From: Candidatus Avimonas merdigallinarum
GTDB lineage: Bacteria > Bacillota > Clostridia > Oscillospirales > Acutalibacteraceae
Length of the DNA stretch: 54,971 nucleotides
NCBI GenBank assembly: GCA_904377855.1
Contig: CAJFGS010000017.1
Span: 816-55,786, forward strand
Direction: 5' to 3'
In this document: in pieces, positions 25,239 through 34,130 of the stretch
Numbering within the stretch: the first letter of the stretch is position 1
Layout of the letters: each line of letters begins with the position of its first letter
Position numbers and translations under genes: made by a program
The notes under the pieces: model-generated
Databases searched by the model: none
Told to the model about the DNA's origin: nothing
The model's input: the letters and a program-made list of their open reading frames with translations, nothing else

Positions 25239-26291
25239 TCAAAACAGCAGATTTTTTAATACCCCGCCGATTCGTTCCGCCATAAAGTGAAAGCCCAAAT
25301 CATTGGGATGCGTACCGTCAACCGTACAGTCCGCCCTGACTGCTTCAGGAAAAAGGCTATCGCCGTCTATAAAGAAAACGTTAGAATCGCCGCGGTTTCT
25401 AGCGTTCAAAAAGGTCTGCATGACGACCGTCCGGCGCTGCTGAGCCTCCTCCGTATATACGGTGTCTGGCTTTGTAACAAACAGCACGGGAAGCAGGGGA
25501 TGTCTTTCGCGGACAATTTTAAAGAAAGGCTCATGCGTTTTTTGGAGGTATGCGGCGTCAGGAGCATTATAATCGTAATCCATTACAAAGGCCGCCATGT
25601 CCAGACCGGCGATATATTCGGCAAGCGCCGGTTCTCCCAGGGCGCTGCCGGAAAAGCCAAGATTGATATAGTCGATATTTAACCTGCGGGAGATCATATT
25701 CTCATACGCATTGCCTGGCCGCGAAGCCGCTGCCCCCTGCGTAATGGAGGAACCGTAGAACACAACCGGCTTTTGGATGGAATAGGGACGGCTGTTGGTA
25801 ATCCGGCTTCCCTTTTTCAGGCCAACCTGCAGGCTGCGAATCTGTTTGCCATAGGGGAAGCAGAGCAGGAGCTCTTTATTTCCCCTTTCTCCTATATAAC
25901 GGATACCTTCATAGCCGGTTTCCGTATCCAGAGGAGGCAGAAAGCTTTGCACATAGGAAGTCCTGCCGTTTTTTTCAATATAGAGATCAAAGCCTACGCT
26001 GGCCAGCTTGGTCACATGGGGAGATCCGCTGTTATAGGCTGCGTGTTCAACCTTTATGGCCACATAGGGGGAATCGGTGGCAAACCGAAGCCGTATGCCG
26101 GCGGCCGCGAGTGCGTGGGTATGCACGCCTCCGCTGGCGGCTTTGGCCGTATCCTCGGGAAGCCTGGAAAAGTAACGGTCCGTACTGCAGGCGCCATATA
26201 TCTGGAATGGCGGCTGGCGGATGTCGAAATATTCCACGTCGGTTTCCTTTACGGCCAATCCCTTCTGCGAATATCCTTCCCATATTTCCAT
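25239..26291 (-). CDS. SGNH/GDSL esterase with GxDLY domain
   Basis: A 350-aa cytoplasmic (no signal peptide) esterase of the GxDLY plus GDSL type. The N-terminal beta-domain (about 20-165) carries the eponymous GFDLY at 100-104; the SGNH domain follows with GSSITQG (nucleophile Ser in G180-S-S), the oxyanion N region and the DGTHPNDLGFHF block with Asp about 325 and His about 328. Such enzymes usually remove acetyl or other short acyl groups from sugars or oligosaccharides. GAGGT precedes the ATG. Third gene of the GH1-GH3-esterase operon, which fits intracellular deacylation of imported oligosaccharides. Confidence 0.87.
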   Translation of the reverse strand: MEIWEGYSQKGLAVKETDVEYFDIRQPPFQIYGACSTDRYFSRLPEDTAKAASGGVHTHALAAAGIRLRFATDSPYVAIKVEHAAYNSGSPHVTKLASVGFDLYIEKNGRTSYVQSFLPPLDTETGYEGIRYIGERGNKELLLCFPYGKQIRSLQVGLKKGSRITNSRPYSIQKPVVFYGSSITQGAAASRPGNAYENMISRRLNIDYINLGFSGSALGEPALAEYIAGLDMAAFVMDYDYNAPDAAYLQKTHEPFFKIVRERHPLLPVLFVTKPDTVYTEEAQQRRTVVMQTFLNARNRGDSNVFFIDGDSLFPEAVRADCTVDGTHPNDLGFHFMAERIGGVLKNLLF

Positions 26292-26366
26292 GACAACCTC
26301 ACACCTTTAAGAGTAGATTTCAGCGACCACGGAATTTGATTTTTCACGCTGTACGCCTCTTTCATT

Positions 26367-29114
26367 TTATACGGCTTCACCGTATAGACTAGCATCCTCT
26401 ATACACAACGCATTGGCGGGATATTTGAAGGTCAATTTGCCGGCACCCTTATCCAGCCGTATCTCTCTTACGGCCTCGGTTCGGTTTCCCATGGCCCCGC
26501 AAACCGTAAAGGAGGCCATATATTCTCCGTCCACATAAACGATCACCGTGTTCTGAGATAATTCCGAAGCACAGGAAAGGATGCAGACCTTTAAGAAATA
26601 GGTTCCGCCGCGCTCACAGGATAAGGGGTATTCCGTATCGGGGGAAACCTGCTGAAGGGACCACAGCTTTTTGGACAAGTCCATCCGGCTCACAGAATCC
26701 CCTGTTGGAGCTTCGCCGCTGTTGAAGCGCTCCATGGCGTTGGAGTTCATCAGAAACCGGCAGATGTTATCCGCGTTCCTTTGCAATATCCCCTTTTTCA
26801 GCCGTCCGGACTGCAAAGCCTCCAAAAGATTGCTGAACCGAAAATCCGCGGCGGTTTCATGCACCATGTAGATATCGTTCTGCGCCTCCGCCATGGGAAC
26901 CAGATTCAGCGGAGGTGTTTCGTCTGTTCGTCCCCAAAGGATGGAATCCCGCTCGATTTTGGCCCACCAGTCGGTCATGACAAAACCGCTGAAGCCCCAT
27001 TCCTCTCGGAGAATCACGGTCGTCAAATCGTAATTTCCGGCAGACCAGCAGCCGTTTACCGGATTATAGGAGGTCATCACCGCACGGCAGCTCCCATCCC
27101 GAACCGCCGGTTCAAAGGCTTTCAGATAGATTTCCCTCAAAGCCCGTTGGGAAACCACGGAATTGACGGAATGGCGGTTGGTTTCCTGGTTGTTGGCGCA
27201 GAAATGCTTGATTGTGGCTGTCCCCCCGGAGCGGGCGATGCCGCGGCATACGGCGGCAGCCATCCGGCCCGTGAGCAGGGGGTCCTCGGAAAAATACTCG
27301 AAATTCCGTCCGTTCAAGGGGTGACGGTGGATATTGACGCCGGGGCCAAGCAGCACGTCTATATCATAGGCTGCCATTTCGAGCCCTTCATACGTATACA
27401 GCCTTTCCACCAGTTCGTCGTTCCAGCTGGCCGCCAGCGCCGTACCGCACGGCATCAGGGTGGCCTTGGCGCCGCAGTCCATCCGGATACCCGAAGGGCC
27501 GTCGCTTCCGCAGGCAATGGGAATGCCATGCCGCAGCAGTTCAGGTGTCACACCGCCGAAGGCGCAGCCTGTTCCGCCTGTGACTTTGGGACTGTTCATC
27601 CCTTCGCCTATGGCGATACAGGCCAGCTCCTCGTCGGTCAGCTGGGCGATAAACGCCTCCATGGAGTGGGTCCCGTTCTTTACATCCATGAGCCGAATGC
27701 CCTTGTCGCCTGTAAAGGGGATATCGTCGGGATACTGCCGCAGAGCGCGGTCGGAAAAGCTGCCAGGCTGCACCGGAACCGTTTCCCTGGAAATGGTATA
27801 TCCGCCGTTTTCCATTACCGGCTTGATCCTCTCAAAAGCCTCCTGCGGCGGCAGGGCTCTTGTGCATTGTTTGACCACACGGCTGTCGTCCAGAACAACC
27901 GTATAGCGGTATAGGTCGGTCAGCGAATCGGCGCTGACATAGATTTCATAGGTCCCCTCCTCCAGGATAAAGCAGCAGGGATGGCCGGTGACGCCGGAAT
28001 CGTCATAGGCGGCCATTTGGCTTAAAGGAAGGCGGATCTCTACGGTCTCCTTACCGCCGGGCTCCAGCAGCCCGGTTTTATGATAGGTCGCCAATTCCCT
28101 GGCGGGCCGGCCAAGCCGGCCCTGAGGGGCGGAATAATAGATCTGTACGACCTCCTTGCCCGCGGTGGTTCCCGTATTACGTACCGTGAACTGGAGCCGG
28201 ACGTCGTCCCCACTTCTTTCGCCCTGAAAGCCGGAGACGTTAAAACCCGTATAGGAGAGCCCATAGCCGAAGGGATACAGGATTCTGTCTTTGGCAAAGG
28301 TATTGAAATAGCGGTATCCGACATAAATGTCCTCGCTGTATACGTTTTTATCGGGATTGCCGAAATTTGCGGAGGAGGGATAATCCTGGATATCGTAAGC
28401 GATGGTGTCGGGCAGCTTTCCAGAAGGGCAGACATGTCCTGTGAGAATATCGCCCAAGGCTCCTCCCCCCTCCTGTCCCCCCTGCCACGCATACAGTACG
28501 GCTGTCGGCTGATAGGTTTCGACCCATTTCATATCCAGGATATTGCCGGTATTCAGTACGACGATCACCTTTTGAAAATGGGTGGTCACCTTTAACAGCA
28601 TATCCTCCTCAGCGGCCGAAAGCAGATAGCTGCCTTCCGTCGCCTGGTTGTCCTTGTCCTCCCCGGCCGAACGGCCGATGACGACCACAGCGGCGTCGGA
28701 TTTAACCGAAGCGGTTCGAACCACCGCGTCGTCCAGCGGCATTTCCTCCTGGGACCACGGTTCGCTTGCCCAGCCCGTTCCGTTGTCAAAAGGATGATCC
28801 TGTTCCCATGCGGCATATAGATCCGCCAGCTCCTGGTTAACGGTCAGCCCGGCCTGCCGGAGTCCATCTGGAATCCCCACAACATATTTCACGTTGACGA
28901 GTCCGCCGGAGCCGGTTCCGCTTTTGATATAGTTGGTTTGTATTCTGCCGAAAACCGATACGACGGTGCCCGGAGAAAGGGGGAGAGCCGCCCCGTCGTT
29001 TTTCAGCAGGACGACCCCTTCGCTTCCGGCCTGACGACACAATTGCCGGAAGTCCGCCTCCAGACTCTCCGGCGACGGCACGGCATGGTTATGTTTCAAA
29101 AGGTTTTTGTCCAC
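26367..29114 (-). CDS. domain-swapped GH3 beta-glucosidase
   Basis: A 915-aa family 3 glycoside hydrolase without a signal peptide. Domain order is reversed relative to classical GH3: the C-terminal-type alpha/beta sandwich comes first (GSEGVVLLKNDGAALPL, about 30-46; VVVLNTGNILDM), then the fibronectin-like domain (RLQFTVRNTGTTAGKEVVQIY), then the catalytic TIM barrel (about 480-800) with ACGSDGPSGIRM, KHFCANNQETNRHSVNS and the nucleophile motif GFVMTDWW (D715). This arrangement is known from rumen Butyrivibrio/Ruminococcus beta-glucosidases. A C-terminal beta-domain of about 100 aa follows. It starts 18 bases after the GH1 gene. Role: release of glucose from short beta-gluco-oligosaccharides. 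Confidence 0.93.
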   Translation of the reverse strand: MDKNLLKHNHAVPSPESLEADFRQLCRQAGSEGVVLLKNDGAALPLSPGTVVSVFGRIQTNYIKSGTGSGGLVNVKYVVGIPDGLRQAGLTVNQELADLYAAWEQDHPFDNGTGWASEPWSQEEMPLDDAVVRTASVKSDAAVVVIGRSAGEDKDNQATEGSYLLSAAEEDMLLKVTTHFQKVIVVLNTGNILDMKWVETYQPTAVLYAWQGGQEGGGALGDILTGHVCPSGKLPDTIAYDIQDYPSSANFGNPDKNVYSEDIYVGYRYFNTFAKDRILYPFGYGLSYTGFNVSGFQGERSGDDVRLQFTVRNTGTTAGKEVVQIYYSAPQGRLGRPARELATYHKTGLLEPGGKETVEIRLPLSQMAAYDDSGVTGHPCCFILEEGTYEIYVSADSLTDLYRYTVVLDDSRVVKQCTRALPPQEAFERIKPVMENGGYTISRETVPVQPGSFSDRALRQYPDDIPFTGDKGIRLMDVKNGTHSMEAFIAQLTDEELACIAIGEGMNSPKVTGGTGCAFGGVTPELLRHGIPIACGSDGPSGIRMDCGAKATLMPCGTALAASWNDELVERLYTYEGLEMAAYDIDVLLGPGVNIHRHPLNGRNFEYFSEDPLLTGRMAAAVCRGIARSGGTATIKHFCANNQETNRHSVNSVVSQRALREIYLKAFEPAVRDGSCRAVMTSYNPVNGCWSAGNYDLTTVILREEWGFSGFVMTDWWAKIERDSILWGRTDETPPLNLVPMAEAQNDIYMVHETAADFRFSNLLEALQSGRLKKGILQRNADNICRFLMNSNAMERFNSGEAPTGDSVSRMDLSKKLWSLQQVSPDTEYPLSCERGGTYFLKVCILSCASELSQNTVIVYVDGEYMASFTVCGAMGNRTEAVREIRLDKGAGKLTFKYPANALCIEDASLYGEAV

Positions 29115-29131
29115 ACAATCCCTCTTTTCTG

Positions 29132-30427
29132 TTATTTCAAAATCGGGAGCTCCCGCACCCGCGGCTGCTCCTTGAGATATTTCGCCAGAATGTCCGGATG
29201 GAATCCATTGTTTTCGATAATCTCCTTATAAAACCAGGCGCTGGGCTTGGGGGTTCTTTTGAAATCGTGGGCGCGGTCTACATCCACCAGGCCGAAGCGG
29301 GGGATGAAGGTCCACCATTCATAGTTGTCCAGCAGCGACCAATACAGATAGCCCCGGACATCGACCCCCGCTTTGATCGCTTCGTTGAGTGCGCAAAGAT
29401 ATTCCGTCAGATAGACGATCCGAAAATCGTCATCCTCGCAGCTGCAGCCATTCTCCGTAATGTAGACAGGCTTATCCATCAGCCGCGTCAAATTGTGCAC
29501 CATGCATTCCGGGAAGAATTCATCTAGATAAAAGTTCATGGGCAGCATGCGGGTTTTGGTAAAGGCATAGCGGTCTCCCATCGTATCTGCTTTACGCGTG
29601 TCCACCATTTCGCGGGTATACAGATTGATCGACCAAAAATCGCAGGTATCCTTGATGGTTTTATCGATAACGGCGTCCTTGGAGGGAAGAACCAGCTCAC
29701 CGGTGCGGATCGCGTGAAAAAAGAATTCGTGATTGACCGCGTCCTTATAGGCCTGGACCGCACGGTCAAACGGATCATTTTGGCGCTTTCCGTAAAACTG
29801 CACCAGCGCGTGGGCGGAGCTGACGGGCTTGTTGGAATACTGCTTGATCAGGTGATATCCGTGAGCGTGGTAAATCACACTGTTGAATTTGTGGGTCATC
29901 TCTCTTTCGGTTAAACCGAGATTGAATTCATTGATAACATTCCAGAAATCCACATACGGACTGATGCGAGGAAGGATATATTTCAAATACCTCTCGAAAT
30001 AGACGAGATTGTCCAGCTTTTGAAAATCCCCTTTTTCGGCGAACCACTGCGGAACCGAAAAGTGAACCAGTGTGACAAAGGTTTTGATCCCTCTTTCCTT
30101 GAGCATGGCCAACTCGCGCACATAATGATCCGCTTCCCCGTCCAGAAACATGCCTTCCTCCGGTTCAATTCTCGCCCACTCGACGCCCAGACGGAACGCC
30201 TGGTGTCCCAGGTCGGAAAGCAATTGGATATCTTGCTCTACCATATTATAATGATTGCAGGCAGAGCTCGAGATCTCATAGTTTGGATCCGCTTTCAGCC
30301 TTTCCTGTTCTCTGTGCCAATTGCTGGAATGGATATTGTTCCCTTCGATCTGATGGGCAGCGGTGGAGCTCCCCCACAGAAAGCCTTTTGGGAACTGAAA
30401 CGCCTGAATGGAAAATACATCCGTCAT
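29132..30427 (-). CDS. GH1 beta-glucosidase/6-phospho-beta-glucosidase-like
   Basis: A 431-aa family 1 retaining glycosidase, cytoplasmic. FPKGFLWGSSTAAHQIEGNN at the start, HYNMVEQDIQLLSDLGHQAFRLGVEWARIEP, the acid/base Glu in VINEFNLG (Phe replaces the usual Pro after NE) and the nucleophile in VYITENG are present, and the C-terminal DNYEWWTFIPRFGLVDVD is the aglycone/glycone-binding loop. No obvious phosphate-binding signature at the end, so an ordinary beta-glucosidase or beta-galactosidase is likelier than a phospho-enzyme. First gene of the minus-strand GH operon, divergent from the binding-protein gene at 30700. Confidence 0.93.
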   Translation of the reverse strand: MTDVFSIQAFQFPKGFLWGSSTAAHQIEGNNIHSSNWHREQERLKADPNYEISSSACNHYNMVEQDIQLLSDLGHQAFRLGVEWARIEPEEGMFLDGEADHYVRELAMLKERGIKTFVTLVHFSVPQWFAEKGDFQKLDNLVYFERYLKYILPRISPYVDFWNVINEFNLGLTEREMTHKFNSVIYHAHGYHLIKQYSNKPVSSAHALVQFYGKRQNDPFDRAVQAYKDAVNHEFFFHAIRTGELVLPSKDAVIDKTIKDTCDFWSINLYTREMVDTRKADTMGDRYAFTKTRMLPMNFYLDEFFPECMVHNLTRLMDKPVYITENGCSCEDDDFRIVYLTEYLCALNEAIKAGVDVRGYLYWSLLDNYEWWTFIPRFGLVDVDRAHDFKRTPKPSAWFYKEIIENNGFHPDILAKYLKEQPRVRELPILK

Positions 30428-30699
30428 AGATAATCAACCTCTCTATAGCTTTTCATCAAAAGTCGACAAGGGAGTTACTATCTTTTATTTTATAACATCG
30501 TCAGGTGTCCGCAATCAGAAAATGCTCTGCATTTTGTTGTAAAAAATTTTTATGACAAAATGGATACTTTTTTGTGATTGTTTAGGAGTGACAAAAATGT
30601 TAAACTTTAAGTGTATCAAGCTAGATGGTTTTGGCTATTCTGGTTGCTTGATGATCCTGTTTTATTCATTTTATCGATTTTAAGGGAGGAAGTTGTTGG
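30428..30699. promoter_or_regulatory. divergent control region of the glycan locus
   Basis: AT-rich 272-base region between the divergent GH1 and binding-protein genes. It contains a perfect inverted repeat ATCAAGC (30616-30622) / GCTTGAT (30647-30653) and an A/T dyad near 30540 (TTGTAAAAAATTTTTATGACAA). No unambiguous -35/-10 pair could be picked on either strand. A likely site for the locus regulator. Confidence 0.45.
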
Positions 30700-32061
30700 A
30701 TGAAGAAAAAGAACCAGTGGATAGCGGCGTTGTTGGCAGCATTACTCTGTCTGCCACTGGCGGCCTGCGATGGCACAGGAAAGGAACCTACTGAATCCGG
30801 TAAAAAGGGGGACAATAGCTCAGGTTCTCCCGTATCCGACAAGGAAGCGGAGTATTTTGACAATGTGCCGGTGGAGCTGGACGGCACCACGGTGAAATTC
30901 GCCACTTGGATTGACCACAAGTCCAATGAATCCGCTATGGTTCTTTCCGATTTCACCGACCTTACCGGCATCAATGTGGAGCTGACCAGAATCGCGCAGA
31001 CCGAGTACGTTTCCAAAATGACCTCCCTTGTGGCGTCGGACGATTCGCCCGATGTCGTAGTGTGCAATGGGGAATGGCCGCGGCTTCTGCCGGTGATGCA
31101 GCCGCTGGACGATACCATTTTGGATGCCTCCGACCCGTTCTGGGATCAGGGAGTTGTGAAGACCTACACGGTGGGCGGCCGGCCTTATCTGGTCAATGTA
31201 GAGCAAGGGCCGTGGGATATGGGTTCCGGCTGCGTCTACTACAATAAACGGATTTTTGAGGACAACGGCATCACCACCCCCGACCTGTATGTGCATGAAA
31301 AGCGCTGGACGCTGGACAATTTCTACAAGGCGGCCAGGGAATTGAAGAACGCTATCGGCTGCGGCGTGGGAATCGACACGGAAACCTATTTATACGCTTA
31401 CGCGGACGGCTTTGTTGAGTGGGACGCCGAGGCGGGCGAATTCAAGAGTGGAATCAATGACCCGGCCTTTCTCTCCGCCTGGCAGCGCATGGCCGAGGCC
31501 CGGGACGCGGGCTATGCCGAGGTGACCTCGGGCGGTTCCCGCTGGATGTTTGAACAGCAGAAAATGGGCATGCTGCTGTCGGGGGGCTACGGCCTGAGAA
31601 AAACCGGCTGGTTTCAAGAACACGACATCAAGTGGGAGGATCTGGGCTATGTGCCGCTGCCCACGGACGCGGACGGCAAGCAGGTGTACGGCGCTCAGTC
31701 CGACCGGGGCTACGGTATCTGCAAGGGGGCCAAAAATCCCGACGGCGCGGCCTATTTCCTGCGGTATTTCCTCAACGGCGATCATTACGACGAGGATGAG
31801 CTGTATAAAAACGCGGAATGCGCCAAGCTGTATCACGAACTGCAGAAAAACAAGGACACCTCCAAGTTCGGGTGCAGTTATGCGGTGTTCAGCATCTTCA
31901 GTAACGACAGCGATCCCATGTACGGCGTTTTCCCCGACCTGAAGGATTGCACAGCCGCTCAGATTCCTACGGTGCTGGCCACCAAGGCCAATACCTTTAA
32001 CTCCTGTATTGAGCGGGCCAACACCATCCTGAAGGACGCCATAGCGCAGAATCAGAAATAA
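30700..32061 (+). CDS. sugar ABC transporter substrate-binding lipoprotein
   Basis: A 453-aa extracellular solute-binding protein of family 1. The signal ends in a lipobox (LPLAAC, Cys at 23), followed by a Ser/Gly-rich linker and a full binding domain: FATWIDHKSNESAMVLSDF, TSLVASDDSPDVVVCNGEWP, VYYNKRIFEDNG, GMLLSGGYG. GGGAGGAAG precedes the ATG. There is no permease directly next to it; the nearest pairs are at 45.9 and 52.0 kb in the same locus, so it likely feeds one of them. It is followed by the surface-protein genes, with no terminator in between. Confidence 0.93.
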   Translation: MKKKNQWIAALLAALLCLPLAACDGTGKEPTESGKKGDNSSGSPVSDKEAEYFDNVPVELDGTTVKFATWIDHKSNESAMVLSDFTDLTGINVELTRIAQTEYVSKMTSLVASDDSPDVVVCNGEWPRLLPVMQPLDDTILDASDPFWDQGVVKTYTVGGRPYLVNVEQGPWDMGSGCVYYNKRIFEDNGITTPDLYVHEKRWTLDNFYKAARELKNAIGCGVGIDTETYLYAYADGFVEWDAEAGEFKSGINDPAFLSAWQRMAEARDAGYAEVTSGGSRWMFEQQKMGMLLSGGYGLRKTGWFQEHDIKWEDLGYVPLPTDADGKQVYGAQSDRGYGICKGAKNPDGAAYFLRYFLNGDHYDEDELYKNAECAKLYHELQKNKDTSKFGCSYAVFSIFSNDSDPMYGVFPDLKDCTAAQIPTVLATKANTFNSCIERANTILKDAIAQNQK

Positions 32062-32112
32062 ACACGGCGTCATTACACTGCGTGAAGATATTTGGATTAA
32101 GGAGGTTTTTTG

Positions 32113-33969
32113 GTGAATAGCAAAATTTTACGGAGAATACTGGGCGTAACGGCCGCCCTGGCAATCACGGCAACATTCTGCAGTATAGAGCGTTATATGA
32201 CTGTTGCGGCAGCGGAGGAAGAGCCCCCTTATGTAAAGGAAAGCTACGCCATTGATTTTACCAATTATAAGCCGACGGTAGCGTACGATCACTGGGGAGA
32301 AGAGGCTGGCTCCTGGAGCTTTGCGCAAAAGATCCAATGGAAGAAGCTTGACGACGGGACGGTGGAACAGTATAAGGAGTCGGACGACGACAACAGCAGC
32401 ATATGGAATCGCGGTCCCGGTCTCCATTTGATGAACCTGAACAGTACCGGCGCCTATCAGAACGAAGACGCCGGAGTGATTCAGCTGACCCCCGGGGCTA
32501 CCTATACCGTTGCCATGACCTTTAAGTTTGAGTCGTGGGGAAGCATGTGGAATGCTGCGGGCGTAGCGATGTATCTGGGGGTTGGAACCGACAGCAATCT
32601 GCCAAAGGATTGCTATACCGGTGCTGGCGGATGGAACGGCTATCAGCTCAACGGCGCCATGCTTCTGGAAGCCTTTCAAGGGGATGTGAAGGATTGGGTA
32701 ACCAAGACCTATACCGTCACCGTTCCGGATGTGGCAAAGGGCCGTCTCCTTTTACAGGTAGCTCCCTATTTAGCCAACGATGCGGGGGATATAACCGCCC
32801 ATTATACCCAGACGGGAGGAGGCTCCTATACCTTCACTCTCAAGGACGTGCAGATCGACCGTGTCTGCCATCATGTGAATACTCAAGAGGTTGCGGCGGA
32901 GGCCTCCACCTGCTTGAAGCAGGGTCACGGGGCCTATACCCTGTGCAGCGACTGCGGCGAGGTTACCAGCGGATCCAAAGATCCCCTGCCTCTGGCCGAT
33001 CACACCTACGGCGATTTGATTCCGGAGGTTCCGGCGAAGCACACCCAAAGCGAGCTGGTTCCCGGAACGGCGGCGCATTATCGATGCTCCGTCTGTCAAA
33101 AGCTGTTCGATAAAGACAAAGCGGAAACGACCGCCGATGCCCTGGTGATCCCCGCGCCTGAGCATTCTTACGAAGATGAGTGGAAGAGCGATGCGGTCAA
33201 CCACTGGAAGGCGTGCTCCTGCGGCCTTATCGCTAACCAAGCCGCCCACAGCGGCGGGTCCGCCACCTGTAAGGACAAGGCGGTCTGTGCGGTCTGCGGC
33301 ACCCCCTATGGGGAAAAGGATTCGTCCAACCACACCGGTGAAACCGAAGTGCGGAATGCGGTTGCAGCCACAGAGGAAGCGGCAGGTTACAGCGGCGATC
33401 TCTATTGCAAGGACTGCGACACTTTGATCACTCAGGGACACACGATAGATAAGCTAGACCATACTCATGCGATGGAGAAAATCTCGGCTAAAGCCGCCAG
33501 CTGCACCGCGGCCGGCAACAACGAATATTACCACTGCACCAAATGCGGCAAATACTATAAGGACGCCGCTGGAAGCACCGAAACCACCGTGGAGGCGGAA
33601 ACGTTGGCCATGACCGCCCACAGCGGCGGGTCCGCCACCTGTAAGGACAAGGCGGTCTGTGCGGTCTGCGGCGCTGCCTATGGGGAGACGGATTCGTCCA
33701 ACCACACCGGTGAAACTGAAGTGCGGAATGCGATTGCAGCCACAGAGGAAGCAGCGGGTTACAGCGGTGATGTTTACTGTAAGGATTGCGGCGTGAAACT
33801 GAAAAATGGAGAGAGCATTCCCAAGCTGACGCCGGCTGGTCCCCCTGAGACTCCTGCCACCGGTGAAGACACCCTTCCACGGACTTATGCAGCGATTTTG
33901 CTGCTGGCCGGTGTCAGCCTAATGGCTGCTGTGGCTTATGGCAAAAGAAAGGCTTTGAAGCGGTTGTGA
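32113..33969 (+). CDS. surface protein: binding module, CxxC repeats, sortase-type tail
   Basis: A 618-aa cell-surface protein. After the signal (to about 37) is a beta-sandwich module (about 45-255, YAIDFTNYKP to FTLKDVQIDRV) of the same type as those in the next gene. The middle (about 258-575) is cysteine-rich with paired CxxC motifs (CSDCG, CSVCQ, CAVCG, CKDCD, CTKCG, CKDCG), resembling zinc-ribbon-like bacterial surface repeats; one stretch of 59 bases is repeated exactly (33242 and 33614). The end carries PATGED (581-586), a hydrophobic helix and a KRKALKRL tail, a variant sortase signal. The start is GTG at 32113, GGAGG 7 bases upstream. Likely a wall-anchored glycan-binding protein of the locus. 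Confidence 0.85.
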   Translation: MNSKILRRILGVTAALAITATFCSIERYMTVAAAEEEPPYVKESYAIDFTNYKPTVAYDHWGEEAGSWSFAQKIQWKKLDDGTVEQYKESDDDNSSIWNRGPGLHLMNLNSTGAYQNEDAGVIQLTPGATYTVAMTFKFESWGSMWNAAGVAMYLGVGTDSNLPKDCYTGAGGWNGYQLNGAMLLEAFQGDVKDWVTKTYTVTVPDVAKGRLLLQVAPYLANDAGDITAHYTQTGGGSYTFTLKDVQIDRVCHHVNTQEVAAEASTCLKQGHGAYTLCSDCGEVTSGSKDPLPLADHTYGDLIPEVPAKHTQSELVPGTAAHYRCSVCQKLFDKDKAETTADALVIPAPEHSYEDEWKSDAVNHWKACSCGLIANQAAHSGGSATCKDKAVCAVCGTPYGEKDSSNHTGETEVRNAVAATEEAAGYSGDLYCKDCDTLITQGHTIDKLDHTHAMEKISAKAASCTAAGNNEYYHCTKCGKYYKDAAGSTETTVEAETLAMTAHSGGSATCKDKAVCAVCGAAYGETDSSNHTGETEVRNAIAATEEAAGYSGDVYCKDCGVKLKNGESIPKLTPAGPPETPATGEDTLPRTYAAILLLAGVSLMAAVAYGKRKALKRL

Positions 33970-33986
33970 TTCTGTAAAGCAATCAA

Positions 33987-34034
33987 AGTAAGGCGCGGCG
34001 ATAAGAGCCCCTTCTGCTGCGCCTTGCTTAATTT
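33987..34034 (+). terminator. terminator after the CxxC-repeat surface protein
   Basis: AGTAAGGCGCGGC (33987-33999) pairs with GCTGCGCCTTGCT (34016-34028), followed by TAATTTTG. Partial termination here would set the level of the 1811-aa protein downstream. Confidence 0.75.
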
Positions 34035-34130
34035 TGTTGTGTATTGTCCGTCGATCCCCTGCAGTGCGCATGAAAAAATTTTTTCAAAATATGCGGGGAA
34101 AAACCCTTTGAAGGATTCGGAGGTCCGACT

